Source: Bog-756 sp963725395 (lineage in GTDB: Bacteria > Actinomycetota > Acidimicrobiia > Acidimicrobiales > RAAP-2). Taken from it: DNA of 64,000 nt. Location of the stretch: positions 1 through 64,000 of the forward strand of contig CAVRYH010000001.1 in NCBI GenBank assembly GCA_963725395.1, written 5' to 3'. Position 1 is the stretch's first letter. Every line of letters begins with the position of its first letter. The translations under genes and the position numbers were made by a program. This document shows positions 20,028 through 27,412 of this stretch, one piece after another. The notes beneath the pieces are model-generated. The model worked only from the letters and a program-made list of their open reading frames with translations. It ran no database searches and was not told the DNA's origin.

Positions 20028-22510
20028 AGGCGGTGATCATGGCCGGGGGTGAGGGCACGAGGTTGCGCCCCCTCACGTCCAACCAACCCAAGCCCATGCT
20101 GCCCATGGCCAACATCCCGATGATGGAGCACGTGGTCAATCTCCTGCGCCAGCACGGCTTCGAGGACATCGTGGTCACGGTGGCCTTCATGGCCAACGCC
20201 ATCCGCACCTACTTCGGAGACGGCTCCGAGTTCGGGGTGCGGATGGTCTACGCCACCGAGTCCACCCCGCTGGGCACGGCCGGATCGGTGCGCAACGCCC
20301 GGGACGAACTGGGCGAGACCTTCCTCGTGATCTCGGGGGACGTACTGACCGACATCGACCTGACCGAGGTGGTGGCCTTCCACAACGAGCGCGGGGGGCT
20401 GGCCACCTTGGCCCTGAAGGCTGTCGACAACCCCCTGGAGTTCGGCATCGTCATCACCAACGAGGACGGGTCGATCGAGCGTTTCCTCGAGAAGCCCACC
20501 TGGGGCCAGGTGTTCAGTGACACCATCAACACCGGGATCTACGTCCTCGAGCCCGAGATCTTCGACTTCATCCCCGAGGACCGGCCGGTCGACTTCTCGG
20601 GTGAGTCGTTCCCCGAGGCGCTGGCCGCCGGCAAGTCCCTGTTCGGCTACGTCGCCGACGGGTACTGGGAGGACGTGGGCACGCTCGAGGCCTACCTTAA
20701 GTCCCACCAGGACATCCTCGACCAGCTGGTCCAGGTGGACATCAGCGGGTTCGAGCTGCGCCCCCGGGTGTGGCTGGGCAAGGGGGCCGAAATCGACCCC
20801 ACCGTCGTCATCGAGGGGCCGGCCGTGATCGGGGACAACTGCGTGATCGGACCCGGAGCGCGCCTCGGTCGGTACTGCACCCTGGGCCGGAACATCCGCA
20901 TCGGCGACAACGCGGTGATCCAGCGCTCGGTGGTGCATGACAACACCTACCTCGGCTCCGGTGTCCGCATCGACGGCAGCGTGCTCGGCCGGGGCTCGGA
21001 CCTGCGCTCGGGCGTGCGGTGTGAGGAGGGATCGGTGCTCGGGGACGAGTGCCTGGTGGGCGCACACGCCGAGATCAAGGCGGGCGTCAAGATCTATCCG
21101 TTCAAGACGGTCGAGGCCGGAGCCACGGTCAACTCGTCCATCGTGTGGGAGTCGATGGGCCCCCGGTCACTATTCGGTCGTGACGGGGTGCGCGGCCTGG
21201 CCAACGTCGACATCAGCCCCGAGTTGGCCGTCCGCCTGTCCATGGCCTGGGCCTCCACCTTCGAGAAGGGGGCGACCATCACGACGTCTCGGGACACCAG
21301 CCGGGCCGCCCGGGTGCTGAAGCGGGCCGTCATGGTCGGGTGCAACGCGGCCGGCATCAACGTCGACGACCTCGAGGCGGCCACGGTTCCCGTCACCCGG
21401 TTCCAGGTCACCTCGTCGTCGAGCATGGCCGGCGTCACCGTGCGTCTCGCCCCCGACGATCCCCAGTCGGTGGTGCTCCGGTTCTTCGACAAGGACGGGA
21501 TCGACGTCGACGAGACCACCCAGCGCAGGATCGAGCGGCTGTATCACCGCGAGGATTTCCGGCGGGTGTTGGCCCGTGAGATCGGTGACATCGGTTTCCC
21601 TCCCAGATCACTCGAGTACTACACGGCCGCGCTCATCAACTCGGTGGATCTCTCCACCGCCCGCAAGGCCGACCTCAAGCTGGTGCTCGACTACTCGTTC
21701 GGGACCACCAGCTTCGTCATGCCCAACCTCCTGGCCAAGCTCGAGGCGGAGGTGCTGGTGGTCAATCCCTACGCCAACACCGCGGGCGTGCTGACCTTCG
21801 ACCGCCACGCCAGCGCTTCCCGGGTCTCCGACCTGGTGCGGGCGTCGGGGGCCCACCTGGGGGCCGTGCTCGACCCGGGGGGCGAGCACGTGGCCTTCGT
21901 CGACGACCTGGGCCACCCGCTCAGCGACGACGAGGCCCTTCTCGTCCTCCTCACCCTGGTCACTGAGGCCCACCCGGGTGCCGCCGTGGCCCTCCCGGTG
22001 GCGGCCAGCAGCGCGGCGGAGGAGATCTGCCGGAAGGCCGGATCGGAGATCATCTGGACCAAGCTGTCGACATCGCACCTGATGGAGGTGGCCCGTTCCG
22101 AGGATGTGGTGCTGGCGGCGAGCCAGTCCGGAGGGTTCATCTTTCCGGCGTTCCTGCCCGCCTACGACGCCGCCGCCACCCTCGTGAATCTGCTGACCCT
22201 GCTCACCACCACCGGTCGCAAACTCTCCGAGGTGCTGGCCGGACTGCCCGCCGTCCACATCGCCCACCAGGCGGTGCACACGCCGTGGGACCAGAAGGGG
22301 ATGGTCATGCGGACGTTGGTGGAGCGCTCCCACGGTCGTGACCTGGTCCTGGTCGACGGGGTCAAGGTGCTCGAGGAGGACGGCTGGGCCCTGGTCCTTC
22401 CCGATCCCGAGGAACCCGTCACCCACGTGTGGGCCGAGGGTTCGAGCGACGCGCAAGCCGAGAGCCGCGCCAACGAGTACGCCGTGCGTCTGGAACAACT
22501 GCTGCGCTGA
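20024..22510 (+). CDS. Mannose-1-phosphate guanylyltransferase-like nucleotidyltransferase fused to LbH and a degenerate phosphomannomutase domain
   Basis: 828 residues. The N-terminus is a sugar nucleotidyltransferase: MKAVIMAGGEGTRLRPLT with the GGxGTRLxPLT loop, then KPMLPMANIPMMEHV. Residues about 250-370 are left-handed beta-helix hexapeptide repeats (IDPTVVIEGPAVIGDNCVIGPGA). From about 380 (SLFGRDGVRGLANVDISPELA) a phosphohexomutase fold runs to the end. Its catalytic parts are gone: where TASHNP should be it reads MAGVTVRLAPDD, and the DGDxDR metal loop is replaced by DPGGEHVAF. The mutase half may be regulatory. This architecture (about 830 aa) is known in actinobacteria and annotated as mannose-1-phosphate guanylyltransferase. 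The GTG start is coupled to pgsA, pointing to cell-envelope glycan or glycolipid supply. Confidence 0.85.
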   Translation: MKAVIMAGGEGTRLRPLTSNQPKPMLPMANIPMMEHVVNLLRQHGFEDIVVTVAFMANAIRTYFGDGSEFGVRMVYATESTPLGTAGSVRNARDELGETFLVISGDVLTDIDLTEVVAFHNERGGLATLALKAVDNPLEFGIVITNEDGSIERFLEKPTWGQVFSDTINTGIYVLEPEIFDFIPEDRPVDFSGESFPEALAAGKSLFGYVADGYWEDVGTLEAYLKSHQDILDQLVQVDISGFELRPRVWLGKGAEIDPTVVIEGPAVIGDNCVIGPGARLGRYCTLGRNIRIGDNAVIQRSVVHDNTYLGSGVRIDGSVLGRGSDLRSGVRCEEGSVLGDECLVGAHAEIKAGVKIYPFKTVEAGATVNSSIVWESMGPRSLFGRDGVRGLANVDISPELAVRLSMAWASTFEKGATITTSRDTSRAARVLKRAVMVGCNAAGINVDDLEAATVPVTRFQVTSSSSMAGVTVRLAPDDPQSVVLRFFDKDGIDVDETTQRRIERLYHREDFRRVLAREIGDIGFPPRSLEYYTAALINSVDLSTARKADLKLVLDYSFGTTSFVMPNLLAKLEAEVLVVNPYANTAGVLTFDRHASASRVSDLVRASGAHLGAVLDPGGEHVAFVDDLGHPLSDDEALLVLLTLVTEAHPGAAVALPVAASSAAEEICRKAGSEIIWTKLSTSHLMEVARSEDVVLAASQSGGFIFPAFLPAYDAAATLVNLLTLLTTTGRKLSEVLAGLPAVHIAHQAVHTPWDQKGMVMRTLVERSHGRDLVLVDGVKVLEEDGWALVLPDPEEPVTHVWAEGSSDAQAESRANEYAVRLEQLLR

Positions 22511-22585
22511 GGTCCCGGCCGCGCGTGGTCTGCGACCTCGCGGCCCGTCGGCACCGCCCCCGGCCGTCAGGTATGGTCCGCTCCT

Positions 22586-22966
22586 ATGAACGTGCCGGAA
22601 GAATTGCGCTACTCGAGCGACCACGAGTGGGCCCGTCCCGAAGGTGACCGGATCAGGGTCGGCATCACCGACTACGCACAGGATGCACTCGGTGATGTGG
22701 TGTTCGTGGATCTCCCGCAGTCGGGCCTGGTGGTCGAGCCGGGAGGGCTCCTCGGTGAGGTCGAGTCGACCAAGTCGGTGTCCGAGATCTACGCCCCCGT
22801 CGCCGGTGAGGTCGTGGAGGTCAACACGGCACTGGTGGAGGCGCCCGAACACCTCAACGCTGACCCTTATGGTGAGGGTTGGATCTGTGTCATCGTCCCG
22901 TCCGATCCCTCCTCGGTGGAGGGCCTGCTCGACCCGAGCGGCTACCGCCAACTGACTGACGGTTGA
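22586..22966 (+). CDS. gcvH: Glycine cleavage system H protein
   Basis: 126 residues, the usual size. It is a lipoyl carrier that shuttles aminomethyl groups between P, T and L proteins. Seen: YSSDHEWARPEGDRIRVGITDYAQDALGDVVFVDLP and GEVESTKSVSEIYAPVAGEV, where the Lys of ESTKS is the lipoylation site. The gcvH, FHA protein, MerR, DUF151 order matches the mycobacterial Rv1826-Rv1829 block. No gcvP or gcvT is nearby. Its stop overlaps the possible TTG start of the FHA gene. Confidence 0.95.
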   Translation: MNVPEELRYSSDHEWARPEGDRIRVGITDYAQDALGDVVFVDLPQSGLVVEPGGLLGEVESTKSVSEIYAPVAGEVVEVNTALVEAPEHLNADPYGEGWICVIVPSDPSSVEGLLDPSGYRQLTDG

Positions 22967-23004
22967 CCGACACCCTGCGGCGATCGGGCCTTGGGAGCCG
23001 AGGG

Positions 23005-23499
23005 ATGGGAGCGGCTACCGTGATAGGCGTGTTCTGTCCCAACTGCGGTCACCGAAATCCGACAGGGGTCAACTTCTGCTCTTCCTGCGGGGCCTCGTTG
23101 GTGACGGTGGCCCCCGACACGTCGGTATCGGTGAACCCGGTCGAGGATCACGGTGACCCTGATGATGAGCCTGCCGTCGGGCTGCTCGAACTGCCGCGCG
23201 GGGTGCGGATGCTGGTGGTCAAGCGCGGCGCGGACGTGGGGGCCCGATTCACCCTCGACTCGGGCATCGTGCGGGTCGGTCGCCACCCCGAGAGCGACGT
23301 CTTCCTCGACGACATCACCGTGTCGCGCCGGCACGCAGAGTTCGTGACCCGGGACCAGGTCACGACGGTCCGGGACGTGGGGTCGCTCAACGGGACCTAC
23401 GTGAACCGGAGCCGGATCGACGAGACCCGCCTGTCCAGCGGTGACGAGGTGCAGATCGGCAAATTCAAGCTCGTCTACCTCGTGGCGACCGGCGAATGA
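23005..23499 (+). CDS. FHA-domain protein with N-terminal zinc ribbon (GarA/OdhI-like position)
   Basis: 164 residues from ATG 23005, preceded by GGGAG at 7-nt spacing; a TTG at 22963 overlapping gcvH is an alternative. Residues about 9-30 form a zinc ribbon, CPNCGHRNPTGVNFCSSCG. Residues about 90-155 are an FHA phosphothreonine-binding domain with VRVGRHPESDVFLDD, VSRRHAEF and SLNGTYVN. By position (after gcvH) it corresponds to mycobacterial GarA/corynebacterial OdhI, which control 2-oxoglutarate metabolism when their N-terminal Thr is phosphorylated. The typical ETTS phospho-motif is not seen; a zinc ribbon occupies that end. A role in 2-oxoglutarate/glutamate control is therefore possible but unproven. 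Confidence 0.88.
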   Translation: MGAATVIGVFCPNCGHRNPTGVNFCSSCGASLVTVAPDTSVSVNPVEDHGDPDDEPAVGLLELPRGVRMLVVKRGADVGARFTLDSGIVRVGRHPESDVFLDDITVSRRHAEFVTRDQVTTVRDVGSLNGTYVNRSRIDETRLSSGDEVQIGKFKLVYLVATGE

Positions 23500-23539
23500 G
23501 TACGGAGACCCTTCCGCTGGTTGCCCGCGGAGAGGGCCG

Positions 23540-24853
23540 ATGAGCTCGCGCTCCTACCTGTCCATCGGTGACGTCCTCACCCTGCTCAGGCAGGAGTTTC
23601 CCGATGTGACCATCTCCAAGATCCGATTCCTCGAGAGCCAGGGGCTGGTCAACCCCGAACGGACGCCGTCGGGGTACCGGAAGTTCTACGAGCACGACGT
23701 GGAGCGGCTGCGCTGGGTGCTACGCCAGCAGCGTGAGCATTTCCTGCCCCTCAAGGTGATCAAGGACCGCCTGGACGACGAGGCCGACAGCGAGTCCTCC
23801 CCGACGCACCCGGCTCCCGCCGAGGCCCCGGGTGTCCCGGCGTCCGGAGAACCCGTCCTGGTCGGCCGGCTGGCCACGGCGGAGTCGGCCGAGGCCGCCT
23901 CGGGTGAGGGCCGGCGGACCGTGGCTCAGGGCGGGGGACCCACGCTCCCGGGGATCGAGTCGGGGATGTCGGCCAGTAACGGCGGTCCGGCGAACGCCCC
24001 GAGGCCGTCGACCACCCACACGGTCGACCCCGACGCGACGCACCGACGCACCGCCGTCGCACCCCTTGCCCCCGTCAAGGAGCATCCGCCCACGGCGGCG
24101 GTCGGGGCCGACGAGGCCCAGGGGGGCGCGCCCTCCGTCCCGACCGCGGGGCCGGCGGTCCGGCAGCGGTCACGCGCCTCGGGCGACTCACCTCCCCGTC
24201 CCGTGGCCCGGTCTCCCCGGTCGGGCCCGGCACCGACGCCGGGTGGCTCACCATCCGTGGGTGCCCCTGCGGCAGGCCCCATCGTCCCGGTTGTCGAGGA
24301 CACGGCCGCCGCCGGTCCTGCTGCCGGTGGAAGCGGGGCGCACCCCGGCCCGACGACGCCGGCCCGGGATGGCGGGACGTCCGCCACGCCCAGGGCGGCC
24401 ACCGGCCGGGGGAAGGGGCACCGACCGACCCCCTCGGCGGCAGCGTCGGCATCGGAGGGAGAGGTCCCGGCCGGCGCGAGCATGTCGATCCAGGAACTCT
24501 CGGAGGCTTCGGCTCTGGACGTGGGCGTTCTCGAACAGCTCTGCGACTTCGGACTGTTGGCCGGCACCAGGGTGGCCGGGCAGCTCTACTTCGATGACGA
24601 GGCCTTGGCCGTGGCCAACCTGGCGGCGGGCTTCGCCCGATTCGGTGTCGAGCCCCGCCATCTACGCCTCTACAAGAACGCCGCCGACCGTGAGGCGGGC
24701 TTCGTCGAGCAGATCGTGATTCCCCTGGTCAGACAACGGAATCCGGAAGCCAGGGTCCGCGCCCGTGAGACGGTCGACGAATTGGCGACACTCGGCCAGC
24801 AGTTGCGCGCCTCCCTGCTCCGCACCGCGCTCGGCAACCTGCTCGATCCCTGA
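23540..24853 (+). CDS. ftsR: MerR-family regulator, FtsR-like, with a long disordered linker
   Basis: 437 residues from ATG 23540 (MSSRSYLSIGDVL). The N-terminal MerR helix-turn-helix (about 5-75) reads SIGDVLTLLRQEFPDVTISKIRFLESQGLVNPERTPSGYRKFYEHDVERLRWVLRQQ. The C-terminal about 125 residues (IQELSEASALDVGVLEQLCDFGLL...) match the second domain of the actinobacterial regulator next to garA (Rv1828/FtsR). FtsR activates ftsZ in corynebacteria. Between the domains lie about 210 Pro/Ala/Gly/Ser/Thr-rich residues, making this about 190 residues longer than the roughly 250-residue mycobacterial protein. Position downstream of the FHA gene supports orthology; the regulatory target is inferred. 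Confidence 0.82.
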   Translation: MSSRSYLSIGDVLTLLRQEFPDVTISKIRFLESQGLVNPERTPSGYRKFYEHDVERLRWVLRQQREHFLPLKVIKDRLDDEADSESSPTHPAPAEAPGVPASGEPVLVGRLATAESAEAASGEGRRTVAQGGGPTLPGIESGMSASNGGPANAPRPSTTHTVDPDATHRRTAVAPLAPVKEHPPTAAVGADEAQGGAPSVPTAGPAVRQRSRASGDSPPRPVARSPRSGPAPTPGGSPSVGAPAAGPIVPVVEDTAAAGPAAGGSGAHPGPTTPARDGGTSATPRAATGRGKGHRPTPSAAASASEGEVPAGASMSIQELSEASALDVGVLEQLCDFGLLAGTRVAGQLYFDDEALAVANLAAGFARFGVEPRHLRLYKNAADREAGFVEQIVIPLVRQRNPEARVRARETVDELATLGQQLRASLLRTALGNLLDP

Positions 24854-24983
24854 GGCCCGATCCATGGATCGCTGGACCGGCCATCGGATCCGAAGCCGTG
24901 GAGCCACGTCGCCGTCGGTCGGACGTCAATTCGGCCCAATTCCCTGATCGCACTCCGCCTCGCCGGCGAGTAAGTTTGGGGCC

Positions 24984-25502
24984 ATGGTCGAGGTGAGGCT
25001 GCGGGCAGTGCGAGTGGACCTCCAGTCCAATACGCCCGTGCTGCTGCTGCAGGAGTCCGAGGGACTGGGTCGCACGCTCCCGATCTTCATCGGAGCGCCC
25101 GAGGCCACCGCCATAGCGTTCGCCCTGCAGGGGATGGACACGCCCCGTCCGATGACCCACGATCTCATTCGGGATCTCCTCGACGCGCTGGGCACCAACG
25201 TGATCCGTGTGGTCATCACCGAGCTGCGGACGGCCACGTACTTCGCCGAGATCGTCCTTCGCCAGGGGGAGCGGGAGCTGCCCGTTTCGTCGCGACCCTC
25301 CGATGCCGTGGCCGTTGCCGTCCGCACCGGTACGCCGTTGTTCGTGGCCGATGATCTCATGGACAACGAGGGGATCATGCTGGCCGTCGACGAGGAGGAC
25401 GAGGAGTCAGAGGTCGACGACGAAGGGTCGAATCCGGAGGAGATCGTCGGTGAGTTCCGGACCTTCCTCGACTCCATCCGACCCGAGGACTTCTCCTCCT
25501 GA
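24984..25502 (+). CDS. DUF151 bifunctional nuclease family protein
   Basis: 172 residues. MVEVRLRAVRVDLQSNTPVLLLQESEGLGRTLPIFIGAPEATAIAFALQG and SSRPSDAVAVAVRTGTPLFVADDLM are diagnostic of the DUF151 family, shown in some members to have DNase/RNase activity. The C-terminus is strongly acidic (EEDEESEVDDEGSNPEE). It is the fourth member of the conserved gcvH-FHA-merR-DUF151 block (Rv1829 position). The second merR gene often found next in mycobacteria is absent here. Confidence 0.9.
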   Translation: MVEVRLRAVRVDLQSNTPVLLLQESEGLGRTLPIFIGAPEATAIAFALQGMDTPRPMTHDLIRDLLDALGTNVIRVVITELRTATYFAEIVLRQGERELPVSSRPSDAVAVAVRTGTPLFVADDLMDNEGIMLAVDEEDEESEVDDEGSNPEEIVGEFRTFLDSIRPEDFSS

Positions 25503-25570
25503 GCGCGTCCCCACCTGAACGCGACCGCGGTCGTCCGTCAGCGAGACTCACGTTCCGGCCTCGACGGGTC

Positions 25571-26230
25571 GTGACCCTGGCCGCATTGGTGGCCTGCATG
25601 ACGGGGGGTGGAGCGGTGCTCGGTGCCTGTTCGTCGAACTCGTCGACACCGACGACCAAGCCGACGACGACCACCAGGTCACCCACCTCCACGGCGTCAA
25701 CCGCGTCGAGCGCGTCCAGCACCCCGCCCGGTTCGACTACGTCGACCTCCTCCCCGCCGACCACCGCCGGCCAGGTCCGGTGCGCCACGGCCGCGCTGGC
25801 CGGCACAGTCGCCGGCACGAGCGGGGCGGCCGGCACCATCGAGGTCACCGTGGGCCTGAAGAGCACCGCTGCGACCCCGTGCGTCCTCGGCGGGTATCCG
25901 GGGCTGCAGATGCTGAGCTCGTCGGGGACCGCGCTGGCGACCTTGGTGGTCCGCAAGGGAACCTACAGCTTCACGTCGATGGCACCCACCACGGTTGCGC
26001 TCACCACCGGGCAGTCCGTCTACTTCAACATCGGGTATTCCGACGTGCCGGCGGGGAACGAGCCGTCCTGCCCGACGTCGGGCTCCCTCGAGGTGACACC
26101 GCCGAACGCCACCGACCACCTGGTCATCGCCGCGGCGTTGGCCCCGTGCGACGGAGGGACGCTGACCGTGTCGCCCGTCTTCGCCTCGACCGGCGCCAAC
26201 AGCCAGACTACGGCACCGCCGGGGGGCTGA
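25571..26230 (+). CDS. DUF4232 domain lipoprotein
   Basis: 219 residues from GTG 25571. The signal peptide ends in a lipobox, GGAVLGACSSN, with Cys near residue 20. A Thr/Ser/Pro stalk to about residue 65 precedes a globular domain beginning QVRCATAALAG. This domain contains the DUF4232 features AGTIEVTVGLKSTAATPCVLGGYPGLQML and GQSVYFNIGYSDVP. Members are common in actinobacterial envelopes; function is unknown. It could be extended slightly upstream. It converges with the oxidoreductase gene, 12 bp away. Confidence 0.82.
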   Translation: MTLAALVACMTGGGAVLGACSSNSSTPTTKPTTTTRSPTSTASTASSASSTPPGSTTSTSSPPTTAGQVRCATAALAGTVAGTSGAAGTIEVTVGLKSTAATPCVLGGYPGLQMLSSSGTALATLVVRKGTYSFTSMAPTTVALTTGQSVYFNIGYSDVPAGNEPSCPTSGSLEVTPPNATDHLVIAAALAPCDGGTLTVSPVFASTGANSQTTAPPGG

Positions 26231-26242
26231 GCCCCCGCGGCA

Positions 26243-27391
26243 TCAAGAACCGGGATCGACGAGGATCCGGCCTCGGGCACCACCGGCGAGTACGCGGTCG
26301 AGGGCCGGAGCGAGTCCCTCCAGCCCGACCTGGTCGTCGACCATCCGGTCGAGCAGCTCGGCTGGGTAGGCGGCGGCCAGCGTGTCCCAGACCCGACGCC
26401 GTTCCCCGATGGGGGTGAGCACGGTGTCGATCCCGAGGAGCGACGCACCGCGGACGATGAACGGGTAGACCGACGATTCGAACGAGTTCCCGCCGGTGAG
26501 GCCGCTCGCCGCCACGGCCGCTCCGTAACGGAGCGTGCGGAGCACGGCGGTGAGTGTGGTCCCACCGACGCAGTCGACGGCCCCGGACCACCGCTCGGTC
26601 CCGAGAGTCCGGTCCGGGGCGACCTGCAGGGCGTCGCGGCCGATCACCTCGGCGGCCCCCAGTCCGAGGAGGTAGCCGTGCTCCGACTCCTTGCCGCTGC
26701 TCGCCACCACCCGGTAGCCACGGGCGGCCAGCAGCGCCACGGCCATGCTGCCGACGCCGCCCGAAGCTCCTGTGACCAGCACCTCGCCGTCTTCCGGGAC
26801 GAGGCCATGGTGCTCGAGACGATCGAGTGAGAGGGCGGCGGTGAACCCGGCAGTGCCGATGACAGCCGCCCGGCGGGGAGTCAGGCCGGCCGGGAGCGGG
26901 ACCACCCAATGGGCCGGCACCCTGGCCAGCTGGGCGAAGCCGCCGTGGTGGGCCACCCCGAGGTCGTAGCCGTGGGCGATCACGGCCTGGCCCACGGGCA
27001 CCGACCGGTCGGCGCTCGCCACCACGGTGCCCACCAGGTCGACCCCGGGGACGAGGGGCGAGATCCTGGCCACCCGGTTCCCCGGCCGGGTCACCATCGC
27101 ATCCTTGTAGTTGATGGCCGACCACTCGACGGCGACGACGACGCTCCCGACGCCGAGGGCGTCGAGGGGAAGGGTCCCGACCCCTGTCGTGGGGTTGTCG
27201 CCACCGCTCACCACGAAGGCCCGGAATGCCTCGGGAAGGTCCCCGACGTGGCCACCTCCAGCACCGGCCCCGGCCCCCGGTCCCGGTGGCGTCCCGGGCG
27301 GGGGGGCCGGCGGTGATCCCGAACCCGGGCCCGAGTGGGATCCCGGTGCCCGACCGGGGGAGGATCCTGAGGGTGGGAGGGATGCGCTCAT
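26243..27391 (-). CDS. Acryloyl-CoA reductase-like zinc-independent MDR oxidoreductase (AcuI/YhdH family)
   Basis: 382 residues from ATG 27391. After a Pro/Gly-rich N-terminal tail of about 45 residues, the GroES-like half begins FRAFVVSGGD. It has SAINYKDAMVTRPGNRVARISPLVPGVDLVGTV, the hallmark of the YhdH/AcuI branch (YKD then PLVPGID). The Rossmann half contains VLVTGASGGVGSMAVALLAARGYRVVASSGK, an NADPH-type GxGxxG region. Zinc ligands of alcohol dehydrogenases are absent. Family members reduce acryloyl-CoA to propionyl-CoA or related enoyl substrates; the substrate here is not certain. Divergent from the peptidase gene with start regions almost touching. Confidence 0.87.
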   Translation of the reverse strand: MSASLPPSGSSPGRAPGSHSGPGSGSPPAPPPGTPPGPGAGAGAGGGHVGDLPEAFRAFVVSGGDNPTTGVGTLPLDALGVGSVVVAVEWSAINYKDAMVTRPGNRVARISPLVPGVDLVGTVVASADRSVPVGQAVIAHGYDLGVAHHGGFAQLARVPAHWVVPLPAGLTPRRAAVIGTAGFTAALSLDRLEHHGLVPEDGEVLVTGASGGVGSMAVALLAARGYRVVASSGKESEHGYLLGLGAAEVIGRDALQVAPDRTLGTERWSGAVDCVGGTTLTAVLRTLRYGAAVAASGLTGGNSFESSVYPFIVRGASLLGIDTVLTPIGERRRVWDTLAAAYPAELLDRMVDDQVGLEGLAPALDRVLAGGARGRILVDPGS

Positions 27392-27412
27392 CGCGGGTAC
27401 CGTACCGATTTC

